Assembly (NCBI GenBank): GCA_964019335.1
Contig: OZ025698.1
Location: forward strand, 293,201 to 357,200
Length of the DNA stretch: 64,000 bases
Direction of reading: 5' to 3'
Source of the DNA: Diplonema japonicum
Lineage: Eukaryota > Euglenozoa > Diplonemea > Diplonemida > Diplonemidae
Each line of letters begins with the position of its first letter. Within the stretch, counting starts at the first letter, position 1. A model generated the notes under the pieces. It saw only the letters and a list, made by a program, of their open reading frames with translations. It was not told the DNA's origin and did no database searches. The translations under genes and the position numbers were made by a program. Shown one piece after another: positions 28,481 to 37,107 of the stretch.

Positions 28481-28840
28481 ATGGCTGGATACCTATGCGA
28501 AAGAGTGTGGTTTGGGGACATCGCATCTGTAGAAAAACACCTCAAAGAAAACCCGGGAACAGCCTGTGAAGCGGACAAAACAGGTACGTGCCCCATGCAC
28601 TACGCTGCGGCTAGGGGGTGGTGTGACATGCTTCCCGTTCTCTTGCGCCACGGTGGGGATGCAAACAAAGGCGGGCCTCATCGATGGATGCCTCTTCATT
28701 ATGCGGCACGCGGCGGGCACAGTGAAATGGTCTCTGCCCTGCTGGCTCTTCCTGGTATTGTTTCGAATCCTCCCGATGCTTTGGGCAACACGCCCTCGTC
28801 CCTTGCTTCATGCGATGCTGTTGCAGAATTGTTCTCGTGA
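28481..28840 (+). CDS. Small ankyrin-repeat protein
   Basis: It encodes 119 residues with about three ankyrin repeats: TCPMHYAAARGWCDMLPVLL, RWMPLHYAARGGHSEMVSAL and a final NTPSSLASCDAVAEL. The N-terminus has the expected capping helices and no other domain. It lies 44 bp after the basic protein and 88 bp before the kinase start. Its size suggests an adaptor that binds one partner; the partner is not identifiable. The start is fixed by an AG acceptor 14 bases upstream. Confidence 0.8.
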   Translation: MAGYLCERVWFGDIASVEKHLKENPGTACEADKTGTCPMHYAAARGWCDMLPVLLRHGGDANKGGPHRWMPLHYAARGGHSEMVSALLALPGIVSNPPDALGNTPSSLASCDAVAELFS

Positions 28841-28860
28841 AATGGGTTTACACCCCTTTC

Positions 28861-28920
28861 GTTCTCCCTTTTTTTTTTCTTTTTTTTCCTTCATTCGCCG
28901 CTTCTTTCTACAAATTAAGG
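28861..28920 (+). promoter_or_regulatory. Probable trans-splice acceptor for the kinase gene
   Basis: A T/C-rich tract ends CTTCTTTCTACAAATTAAG; the kinase ATG follows eight bases later. Confidence 0.5.
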
Positions 28921-28928
28921 TGGTGGGA

Positions 28929-29957
28929 ATGAACAAATGTGAGTCAAAAGACATTGTCCAGAACGGGGTTTTAACCCGCGATGTGGGGAAGTACACCCTC
29001 TTAACGGAGCTTGGAAAGGGTGGGTTCTCCGTGGTCAGGCTGGCTACGGTGAAAGAAACAGGCGAAAGATTCGCATGCAAAGTGGTGGATCAAGAAAAGA
29101 TGAAGCGAGAAGAAGCCGCTGCCGGCAGAGAACAAGGCGCGTGGAAGGAAAGCCTCTGCCTAGAAATCGCAGTGATGAAAATGATCAAGCACAGAAACGT
29201 AATAACAATGGTGGACGTAAACATAACAGATAGATTCATTTACATCTTCTTGGAACTGGTTGAAAGCGGGACGTTATTCGACAGAATAAAAAGCAAAGGG
29301 GTTATCAAAGAAGACGTCGCAGCTAACCTTCTCGTGCAAATTCTGCTGGGACTGAGGTGCTTGCACAGTTTCGGGATCGCCCACCGCGATCTGAAACCCG
29401 ACAACATTCTTCTCGACAAAAACTCCGTCATAAAAATCACCGATTTCGGCCTGTGCCGACTTCACTTGAATTCGAAAGGAGTAGCAGACCCAGAAGAAAT
29501 GGACGTGATGGCAGTTGGAACCAAACAGTACATCGCTCCAGAATGTCTTCAGAATGGACTGGCTCATGACGCGTTCAAGTCAGACATGTGGTCCTTAGGA
29601 GTGGTTGTGTATGTCATGTTGACAGGTAGATTTCCGTTTTTTGACCCGGATGAGAAAAAACTGACCGAGAAGATATTGAAGGGGGTCGTTGCTAGCATGC
29701 CGATGTCGGCGGAGGCCTCGCAGGTGATCGCAGCGCTTCTCCAGACCAACCCGAGCTCCCGAGCAACAATTTCCCAAACCTGGCGACACCCGTGGCTTTC
29801 AAGCAGCATCCGTGACCTTGCGGTCTCGATGTCCCCTATACAGCAACAAATCCCTCAACAGCAAGCCGTGTCTCGTCCACCGAGACCCCCGGCGCGTTAT
29901 TACAACAACCCTGCCACAGCACCTCCCGTGGCTTACAATCCTCTCGACACATTTTAG
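28929..29957 (+). CDS. CAMK/AMPK-like serine/threonine kinase
   Basis: It encodes 342 residues. The kinase domain covers about 22-275 and has all key residues: glycine loop GKGGFSVV (29-36), ATP-anchoring Lys51, catalytic HRDLKPDN (Asp154), DFG (172-174) and the activation-segment APE-type motif IAPE (202-205). SLGVVVYVMLTGRFPF is typical of the CAMK group. The enzyme phosphorylates Ser/Thr; the substrate is unknown. The tail (280-342) is Gln/Pro-rich (SPIQQQIPQQQ, RPPRPPARYY), probably disordered, with no calmodulin-binding or C2 domain visible. The ATG was chosen because it follows an AG acceptor by eight bases and matches the domain start; the longer open frame upstream overlaps the ankyrin gene. 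Confidence 0.9.
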   Translation: MNKCESKDIVQNGVLTRDVGKYTLLTELGKGGFSVVRLATVKETGERFACKVVDQEKMKREEAAAGREQGAWKESLCLEIAVMKMIKHRNVITMVDVNITDRFIYIFLELVESGTLFDRIKSKGVIKEDVAANLLVQILLGLRCLHSFGIAHRDLKPDNILLDKNSVIKITDFGLCRLHLNSKGVADPEEMDVMAVGTKQYIAPECLQNGLAHDAFKSDMWSLGVVVYVMLTGRFPFFDPDEKKLTEKILKGVVASMPMSAEASQVIAALLQTNPSSRATISQTWRHPWLSSSIRDLAVSMSPIQQQIPQQQAVSRPPRPPARYYNNPATAPPVAYNPLDTF

Positions 29958-30149
29958 ATTTTTTTTTTGTTTTTTTTTTTGTTGAGATCTTCTGGTTCTT
30001 GGGGTTCAGGGAACTCCGCTTCCGTCAGCTTGACTCTGTGCTGCTTCCTTTTTCTAGTTGATTCCGTTAACGAACGAGATCTCGACCCTTAAATAGGTGT
30101 ACTGTCGTTTAGGGCACCGTTGTATTAACCTTCGTGGGGACATACATCT

Positions 30150-30183
<34 letters not shown>

Positions 30184-30208
30184 AGGAAAAAAAAAAAAGA
30201 AAAAAAAA

Positions 30209-30943
30209 ATGCCGCCTCCAAGAGTCAAGGCCCTCGTCTTCGACGTGTCGGGTGTGCTGCGGGATTCAAAGAAGCTCATGAAGGTTTCGTACGAAAGGGC
30301 ATTTAAGTCCTGCGGGGTAGAGGTGGATGTGAATATCGATATGATCTACAAGCTAAGAGGACTGCAGTCCTTCAACGACCTACGGAACAGCATCAGGCTG
30401 TTGGTGGGGACAAAGGGCGACGTGGGGGAGTCTGTGGTGGCCATGAAACACGCGAACGCTATTCTCGTTGACGAAATGAACGGGAGAAGAGTAGAGGACG
30501 ATGTCGTGGAGAAGGTGCGGACGGCGTTCCGCGAAGAATTCAGCAGCGAGGCAAACAGGGAGTTGATCACACTGCTGCCTGGTGTTGAAACAGGCTTGGA
30601 GAAGCTACGCGAGAGATACACGTTGGGCGTCCTAAGCAACTCTACACTCCGAAGTTTGGAACGCGATCTCGGGCACATTGCACACCACTTCACCTTCATG
30701 GTCCCTGACGCTTGCAAACCAGAAACCTCTATCTATCTTTCCACTCTGAAGACACACGGTCTCTCTCCTGGGGAGACAGCATACATCGGCGATGCCGTCT
30801 CGGACGTACAGCTTGCTTCATCTGCAGGATCTCTGCCACTAGCCATGCTCACGGGAATGGGTACCCGTGCTCACTTGGAGGCAGCTGGGCCTCACGTAGT
30901 CTGTGAGTCCTTCGACCACCTTGTCTCGCACCTCATCGACTGA
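30209..30943 (+). CDS. HAD-superfamily hydrolase with altered motif I
   Basis: It encodes 244 residues. The HAD motifs are: I FDVSGVLRDS (Asp12), II LSNST, III CKPE with the Lys, and IV IGDAVSDV. The cap domain lies between I and II, the subfamily IA plan of phosphoglycolate phosphatases. In motif I the second aspartate of DxDG, which acts as acid/base, is Ser14. Enzymes with a changed residue here often differ in chemistry or lose phosphatase activity, so the reaction is uncertain. The ATG follows a 26-A plus AG-rich leader; the in-frame ATG at 30134 lies before the A run and would add only poly-Lys. No targeting peptide is seen. Confidence 0.85.
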   Translation: MPPPRVKALVFDVSGVLRDSKKLMKVSYERAFKSCGVEVDVNIDMIYKLRGLQSFNDLRNSIRLLVGTKGDVGESVVAMKHANAILVDEMNGRRVEDDVVEKVRTAFREEFSSEANRELITLLPGVETGLEKLRERYTLGVLSNSTLRSLERDLGHIAHHFTFMVPDACKPETSIYLSTLKTHGLSPGETAYIGDAVSDVQLASSAGSLPLAMLTGMGTRAHLEAAGPHVVCESFDHLVSHLID

Positions 30944-31099
30944 GTTATTTCTATTTTTTTGTTTTTGTTTTTGTTTGTTTTTTTTTTTTTGCAGCAAAAA
31001 GAAAAAAAAAAAAAAAAAAAAACGTATGACAACATGTTTTACGTCCCTTCTTTTCCCCCCTTTCATATTCCGTGAAGTTTTTTTTTTTTTTTTCTTTTT

Positions 31100-31146
31100 T
31101 TCTCTTCATTTTTTTTTTTTTTTTTTGACGTCACGCTATCACACAG
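31100..31146 (+). promoter_or_regulatory. Probable trans-splice acceptor for the legumain-like gene
   Basis: A T run, then GACGTCACGCTATCACACAG, with the ATG 22 bases further on. Confidence 0.5.
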
Positions 31147-31168
31147 ATACACCGGTGAGGGTGGCCGG

Positions 31169-32458
31169 ATGAAAGCCGCCGGAAGGGGTGCGTCCTGGGC
31201 AGTCCTCGTTGTAGGCGGGACACCAGGCGAGTCGCATGGAATAGAAAAGCGCCCGTGGCCCGATCCAGGCCAGCAAGTCAGCTTCTTGCAGACACTTGGC
31301 GATGTTTACAGCACGATGATTAGAACCTTGGGGAAGGACAAGGTCATAGTAGTGGCAGGGCTGGGTGCCGTGCTGGAGTGGTTGGAAAAAGCAGCGGAGT
31401 TGGGACACCCTCCGTGCGAGGAACAACACCTGGAACAGTGTTTAAAACACACCAGGGTGGAGGACGAAAAAAAACGGGAAGAACAAAAAAAAATATACAA
31501 AGAACGCGCAAGAACGATCCGCCTGTCATGCAGCGAACTCCTTGCCGCAGGAGGCCCGGACTACGACTACGAACGGATAACCCCCGACGCCATAGTACAC
31601 ATCCTCAGCGGAGACCCTCTATGCGAAGGCGACAGAGTAGTACCCAAAGACGGGGTCTCCTCACTATTCGTATGGTTCACAACACATGGCGGGCATCATT
31701 CTGTCGCCATAGGCGATACTATATGGACAGAAGGTGACCCTGCTCAACCTATGACATCAGACGGAAGGAGGCCTTTAGGCGTTGACACAAAAGATAGAAA
31801 ATGCGATGTGTGTCGGGAAATACACGAACCTGAGAAGGAGTACGACCACGAGCATTCGTCCCTTCGCACCAGGGAGTGGTTCATGTTGATGCCCTACCGA
31901 TCAGCCAACACCAGTAAATACGGTGCGGTGACCCATGCTGGTAGAGATATGGACCTGCCCGACTCAATTCCCACCTCATCCATGGGAATGGTGTCACCGT
32001 TGACATGTCTTTACTGGCAGCAGGTTGTCTCTGCGATTGCACCCGCGTGCATGAAAGGATGCAAAGTTGTTATGTTGTACCAGTTCTGCACCTCGGGAGG
32101 GCATTGTAAATGGCTTGAAGACGAGAAATATGAAACGCACTACGATGTGCAAAAATGGCCGATTTTTCAAATGGCCACGTCGAGGGAGCAGCAATACAGC
32201 CTCGGTGGCACCTTCACCAACATCTTCATGGACTGTCTCGGCGAGGGCTTACGGAGAAGCGAGACGCTTAGTGAAACGTACGTCCGCGCGGAGAAGGCCT
32301 ACTGGGAACAACATCGCATTGAAGCCGATATGAACAAACAGGCAAAATCACCAGCGCTACGCTTTGGCGAGCTCGTCAATGCGCAGGGTACTAAATCCAA
32401 TGTGGGCAGCACACCCCTTGCAGAGGTGTTTGTCAACGACGGTGTTTCAAAAATATAA
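31169..32458 (+). CDS. Legumain-like (C13 family, clan CD) cysteine protease homologue
   Basis: It encodes 429 residues. The start WAVLVVGGTPG resembles the first strand of legumain/GPI8. The catalytic His is likely H173 in LFVWFTTHGG (legumain VFVYFTDHG), and the catalytic Cys is C307 in VVMLYQFCTSGG (legumain xxYxEACESG). The Glu-Ala-Cys of the family is Gln-Phe-Cys here, and a ~35-residue acidic/basic helix (95-125) plus a CxxC pair (KCDVCRE) are inserted. No signal peptide or GPI-type membrane anchor is seen, so it is probably cytosolic, unlike lysosomal legumain. Asparaginyl endopeptidase or caspase-like activity cannot be told apart by eye. Confidence 0.7.
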   Translation: MKAAGRGASWAVLVVGGTPGESHGIEKRPWPDPGQQVSFLQTLGDVYSTMIRTLGKDKVIVVAGLGAVLEWLEKAAELGHPPCEEQHLEQCLKHTRVEDEKKREEQKKIYKERARTIRLSCSELLAAGGPDYDYERITPDAIVHILSGDPLCEGDRVVPKDGVSSLFVWFTTHGGHHSVAIGDTIWTEGDPAQPMTSDGRRPLGVDTKDRKCDVCREIHEPEKEYDHEHSSLRTREWFMLMPYRSANTSKYGAVTHAGRDMDLPDSIPTSSMGMVSPLTCLYWQQVVSAIAPACMKGCKVVMLYQFCTSGGHCKWLEDEKYETHYDVQKWPIFQMATSREQQYSLGGTFTNIFMDCLGEGLRRSETLSETYVRAEKAYWEQHRIEADMNKQAKSPALRFGELVNAQGTKSNVGSTPLAEVFVNDGVSKI

Positions 32459-33215
32459 TAGGAATTCTTTTTTTTTTTTTTTTTTTTCTGGTTCCATCAC
32501 ATATGTTTCATTATTTTTTTTTGGGGGGGTACAGGGGTTTTCAGTAAATCTACCTCAGTTTATTTATTTTTTTTTTTGGAAGAAAAAAAAAAAAGAAGAA
32601 GAAATGGGGAGGGAGGGGGAAAAAAAAAAATCAGTCAGTGGAATTTAAATGGGGGGGGGGAAAGGTACAGTGGGAAGGGGAGGGGGTTGGCAACATTTTT
32701 TCCTAACCGTTTCATTTTTTTTTGTACTCCCCTTTTCCTTCTTTATCCACAAGTCCTTTTGACCGTTCCGTCTGCAAACTAAAAAATCCCATTGTATTCT
32801 GGCAGATTTTGCCAAACTCACTGGCGCAATATCAACCATGAATGCTTGGTTGGGATTTTTTTTTCTTCAAATATTTTTCTCTCCCCCCCCTTTTTTTTTC
32901 TTTTCCCCTATCCTTAAAAAAGATTCTAAGAAAAGGGATGGGTTTTATTATTCGCTTTTACTGCTGGTGTATAGTTGTACCTTGGGAGAGCAAGTTTATT
33001 TTTTTTCGCAAACCCCAAAGTTCGTACAAAAAAAAAAAGAAAAGAAAATAGCGGATAACTGGGCCAGTCATGGTCATATTATCTCATTCATTTTTTTTTT
33101 CTTTCATCCATCTTTTTATTTTCTTCTTTTTTTTCTCCACACCGTCATAACCATCCCAACCAGGTTTACCCACTACACACCCGCTGCCACCCCCCAAATA
33201 ACACTGAAAAGAAGG
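32459..33215. other. Low-complexity spacer with a duplicated leader-like block
   Basis: T, A, C and G runs fill most of it. The part 33051-33157 recurs at 35427-35557 (GCGGATAACTGGGCCAG and CCACACCGTCATAACCATCC). It ends with the acceptor for the next gene. Confidence 0.5.
33100..33163 (+). promoter_or_regulatory. Probable trans-splice acceptor for the LamG-like gene
   Basis: A T/C tract ends CATAACCATCCCAACCAG; the gene ATG is 53 bases downstream. Confidence 0.5.
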
Positions 33216-34751
33216 ATGCAGACCACGATGCTTGTTGCGCTGGCCCTGGGCCTGGCGGGGGATGCTGCTGCTGCGGCGAGATGCACGGACCTGCAGCTCT
33301 CCGGTGGAGGGGCCTGGGTGGACAAACCGTACGGGACAGGGTGTGCTTGGTACGGTGCTGAGGAAAAGCGCTGCGAGTGGTACGGCACCCGCTACCGGAA
33401 CGAGCACGTGGCAGGCGAGGCGTGCTGCGTGTGCGGCGGCGGGATGAGGATGGAGGTGCCGACCCCACAACCGCCTTCCACCCCTGTGCCGACGGCAGCA
33501 ACGACAGCGATGTCAGCAAAGGTGTTGGCGAAGTCGAACCTGGTAGCCTTCTGGGACTTCGAGACGAAGGGGCCGACGGGGAACTTTGTTGCGCAGTCAA
33601 ACGTTGACAACGAAGGGGCGGAGGGACCTGACGGCCTGTACCCCGTGTGGCTGCGCAGGGGGCACTGGGGAAGCGAGGTGGGCGCACCCGGCTACACGGT
33701 GGCAACGTGGCCGTCGTCGCACCCTGTGACGGCAACGAGGGCGGGCGGACCGTTCAACGGGAAGGGCCTGAACGTGAAGGGGACGTCGCTGTTCGCGTCG
33801 GTGGAAAGGAGCAGCTTCGACAGGACACCGCTGGACATCAGCGGGGCGGACCCGTTCTCGCTGCTGGCGTGGGTGTGGCTCGGAGTGAAGAGCAACCGTC
33901 ACCACATTGCGGGGATCTGGGACGAGGGGACATGGGGCAAGTACAGTGGGCAGAGGCAGTACTCGCTGTTCCGGACCGGACGCTACGGGCACAGGCTGTT
34001 TGGGCACATCAGCGCGACAGGGGCGGCGAGCTACCCGCAGGCGGGCACCGGCGGCGACCAGTACGCGAGGATCCGGGCCTTGAACGGGGCGCGCTTGTCT
34101 GAGGGAGAGTGGCACCTGCTGGCGATGACCCATGACGGGACGCAGGCGCAGAGCTCGCAGGACGGTGTGTCGACCCCGAACTCGTACGAGGAGGGGGAGG
34201 AGTGGGTGGAGGAGCGTGTCTACAAGGATGCCTTCAACCCCGTGACGAACCCGAAGGAGTTCTCGTGGGGGGTGTTCCACCCCCTGCGCTTCGTCGTGAA
34301 GTTCAACGGCTACAACGTCGCGGCGGACCAGGTGAACGAGCACTACGTGCGTGTGGACCTGAAGTCCCCTGCCGCACAGCGCACCATCACCTACGGGGTG
34401 AAGGCCCCCAGCCTGAGCGCCATCGCCTCCCGCAACTACCGAGTGACCTACACCTTCAAGCGTGGGGGTGCGGTGGTCCCGCAGGGCAGCGGTTCCTTCG
34501 TCGTCGCGAACAACGCCGGCTCCGCCCACCTGAGCCCCTCGCTCGTTGTAGAGGTGGATGACCGTCTGGAGCTGGAGCTGACGCGGGACGGGGCTCGCGT
34601 GGGGGAGGTCGTGGAGCACAGAATGGGGCCTGGTGCCGCCTTCTCCTTTGGGCGCATCCTGGGTGAAGGCACCACAATGGTTCTGGGCGGTGTTGCCATG
34701 TACAACAGGGTGCTGACGGAGGCAGAGCTTCAGGACCTGGCCTCCTTCTAG
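33216..34751 (+). CDS. Secreted LamG/concanavalin-like domain protein
   Basis: It encodes 511 residues. Residues 1-22 are a classic signal peptide (MLVALALGLAGDAAAA). Next is a Cys/Trp-rich module (25-75) with repeated WYG motifs and a CCVCGGG end, then a Pro/Thr spacer. From about residue 108 a LamG/ConA-like domain begins (NLVAFWDFE), ending with FGRILGEGTTMVLGGVAMYNRVLTEAE, a typical closing strand and helix of such domains. An insertion near 290-480 holds additional beta-rich sequence. The gene is GC-rich and uses G/C-ending codons more than its neighbours. A secreted or surface carbohydrate- or protein-binding role is inferred. Start chosen for the signal peptide and position after the acceptor. 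Confidence 0.8.
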   Translation: MQTTMLVALALGLAGDAAAAARCTDLQLSGGGAWVDKPYGTGCAWYGAEEKRCEWYGTRYRNEHVAGEACCVCGGGMRMEVPTPQPPSTPVPTAATTAMSAKVLAKSNLVAFWDFETKGPTGNFVAQSNVDNEGAEGPDGLYPVWLRRGHWGSEVGAPGYTVATWPSSHPVTATRAGGPFNGKGLNVKGTSLFASVERSSFDRTPLDISGADPFSLLAWVWLGVKSNRHHIAGIWDEGTWGKYSGQRQYSLFRTGRYGHRLFGHISATGAASYPQAGTGGDQYARIRALNGARLSEGEWHLLAMTHDGTQAQSSQDGVSTPNSYEEGEEWVEERVYKDAFNPVTNPKEFSWGVFHPLRFVVKFNGYNVAADQVNEHYVRVDLKSPAAQRTITYGVKAPSLSAIASRNYRVTYTFKRGGAVVPQGSGSFVVANNAGSAHLSPSLVVEVDDRLELELTRDGARVGEVVEHRMGPGAAFSFGRILGEGTTMVLGGVAMYNRVLTEAELQDLASF

Positions 34752-35005
34752 GAAAAGTGAGAGGAGAGTGACCAAGCAAGGAAGGTGTTATGTGTTTAAA
34801 ATGTTTAGTTCTAATAGCTTTTTTTCTTCTTCTTCTTTCTTCTCGTCTTCGCGGTCGATTTTCTTGATACGCACTTGACATCTCTTTTTCTTCTTGTTTT
34901 CTCTTGTTTGTTTTTTAATTTATATATCCCTTTTATTTCTCTTTCTTACAGCATGTTGTTTGTGGCGCCACGTGCTCAAACTTCGTGCAAAAAAAGAAAG
35001 CTTCT

Positions 35006-35047
<42 letters not shown>

Positions 35048-35810
35048 GAAAAACAATATATTAAATAATGAATGAATTGCTATTGCTAAAAAAAAAAGAA
35101 GAAGAAAAAAAAGAGTAGTGGTAGCATTGTTGGGCTTTATCCTTTTACAGGTTAACCCCTGGCTGTGCACAAAAAAGAAAAAAAAAAAACAACCAACCGA
35201 CTCTTTTCTTTTTCTTCTTCTTCTTCTTCTTCTTTCTTTTCTCTCTCTTTCTTTTTGAAAGCGTTTTGTTGATCCTTTTACCATCCGCGCAGATTTCTTC
35301 TAGAAGTCTGTTGTATGCAGCAACAACCCTGTTTATTATAAGGGGCTTGCTCCTCTCTTCTCTCCCTCTCTTTTGCATTTCTGGTGGGACGTGCACGTAC
35401 CAACAGACAGCCGCAAACCCACAATGGCGGATAACTGGGCCAGCCAAATGGACAAGTGTCTTCATTTGTTGTCTCTTTTTAATTCTTCTTCTTCTTCCAT
35501 CCCTCCATCTATTTATTTTCTTCTTCTTTTTTTTCTCCACACCGTCATAACCATCCCGACGAAAATTCTTGGTTTTTCCCAGAACGAGCGGGTTTATTGT
35601 CCCGTGGTCTCTGTAGATTACGCACCAGACTCCGACACACTTATGCAAAACAAAACGCGGGCGTCTCGCCACCTCCCTGCAAAATGAAGTTTTTGACCTG
35701 TCGTCTACCAAATGACACAAACCAAGTAGCAGCAGTTACACGTAATAATAAAAAATAAAATAAAATAAAATAAAATAAAATAAAATAAAATAAAATAAAA
35801 TAAAAAAATA
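34752..35810. other. Spacer with duplicated block, T runs and an AAAAT microsatellite
   Basis: A ~38-T run lies at 35007-35044. The block 35427-35557 repeats 33051-33157, and in this copy GCGGATAACTGGGCCAG is preceded by AT, giving a short frame starting MADNWAS. A pseudogene or truncated gene is possible. I do not support a protein here. Confidence 0.45.
35742..35808. repeat. (AAAAT)n microsatellite
   Basis: About a dozen tandem AAAAT units lie immediately before the ATG at 35811, so the array would be in the 5' leader. Confidence 0.85.
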
Positions 35811-36917
35811 ATGCCCAACGACCCGGATGTGGAGGCGTTAGTAAAGATTGTGAAAACGCAGGAGGAGACACAGCAAAGGATCCTGGAAACCCTCGAGAAG
35901 ATGGGGGAGAGGCTCCGCGTGGTAGAAGAGAGGTCGGCGGTCAATCACGAAGAGTCGGGCCTGATCCAGTTCATGATGCGCGGCGGCGTTCTAGTTGTCG
36001 ACGCAAGCGGCGCCGGCGGCTTCCGAAGCATCACCAGCGCCCTCGGCGTGGCAAAAACAGGCGATTTAATATTAGTAAGACCTGGGGTGTACTCGGAGAC
36101 AATCTCTTTAACGGTACCGGGTGTGACTATTCGTGGTGTGTCTAAAGAAGATGTTGTTATCGAACATTGTGATGACACCTCAGGTCTGCTGTTCAAAAGT
36201 GAGTGCACAGTGGAGTGCCTCAGTGTGAACAGCAAGATACCGCACAACTGTGCTGTCCGATTTGAAGCGTCGGGTGTGCTGTCTAACTGTTACGTTACGT
36301 CTGTGAATGTGTCTTGTGTAATTGTTTCGGCTGGATCGCCAAGCATTCAGAATTGTGAGATTACCGGGTCGAAGCAACACGGGGTGAGCTGTAAGCCAGC
36401 TACTACACCGGTCATCACGCACTGCAAGATCCATCTGAACAAACAACCAAACATCGTTGTCGAAAAATCATCGTCTCCTACCATCCGGCAGTGTGAAATA
36501 TATGATTCTGAGCAAAATGGTGTGTGGTTCAGAGATGGTAGCCAGGGCGTGCTGTCGGGGTGTGCTGTTTATAACAACAAGTACAGCAACATCGATGTGT
36601 CATCCGGTGCGAGTCCTGTCATATCTGGCAACGATATTCATGGCAGTTCGAAATGTGGTGTTTGTTTTGCCGATGATTCATCGGGAGAGCTGACAGGCAA
36701 CACGATTCACGGGAACCACTACAGCAACGTTGGTGTTATGGCCGGTGCGACGCCGACGATTACCGGGAATAATATCCACACCAGCAAGCAGCATGGGGTG
36801 CTCGTTAAGTCGTACGCGGCCGGGACCGTCTCGGAGAATACCGTTCACAGCAACTCTTTGGAGGCCATCAAGGTCGAACAAGGCGCTGCAACGGTCGTCG
36901 AGAATAACAGTAGATAA
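35811..36917 (+). CDS. Right-handed beta-helix repeat protein
   Basis: It encodes 368 residues. An N-terminal helix (about 1-45) is coiled-coil-like, with many Glu and Lys. From about residue 75 the protein consists of PbH1-type repeats of ~23 residues, for example ITGNNIHTSKQHGVLV and ISGNDIHGSSKCGVCF. The early part resembles the pectin-lyase-like fold of F-box-11 and NosD/beta-helix proteins (FRSITSALGVAKTGDLILVRPGVYSE). No F-box, signal peptide or catalytic residues are seen. Many Cys residues are spread through it. It could bind carbohydrate or protein; role unknown. The ATG follows the AAAAT microsatellite directly. Confidence 0.8.
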   Translation: MPNDPDVEALVKIVKTQEETQQRILETLEKMGERLRVVEERSAVNHEESGLIQFMMRGGVLVVDASGAGGFRSITSALGVAKTGDLILVRPGVYSETISLTVPGVTIRGVSKEDVVIEHCDDTSGLLFKSECTVECLSVNSKIPHNCAVRFEASGVLSNCYVTSVNVSCVIVSAGSPSIQNCEITGSKQHGVSCKPATTPVITHCKIHLNKQPNIVVEKSSSPTIRQCEIYDSEQNGVWFRDGSQGVLSGCAVYNNKYSNIDVSSGASPVISGNDIHGSSKCGVCFADDSSGELTGNTIHGNHYSNVGVMAGATPTITGNNIHTSKQHGVLVKSYAAGTVSENTVHSNSLEAIKVEQGAATVVENNSR

Positions 36918-36927
36918 GGAAAGGGGC

Positions 36928-36971
<44 letters not shown>

Positions 36972-37107
36972 AAAAAAATAAATAAAAGATTTAGTAGTAT
37001 AAAAGTATGTTGTGTCAAGCTTAACCTGATTTTCTTTTTTTTTTTTGGAGCGTGAAAAGTCTTCAAAAATCCCCCTGACAAGTTTTTTTTGTTTCCCCTC
37101 CCCAAGC

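Noticed and set aside
32838-33215. N-terminal extension of the LamG protein by 126 residues
   Set aside because: It is low complexity and would bury the signal peptide; the acceptor at 33163 supports the later start.
35373-35687. 104-residue frame starting in the duplicated leader block
   Set aside because: It crosses a T-rich low-complexity stretch and has no domain; trial intron placements did not give a better protein.
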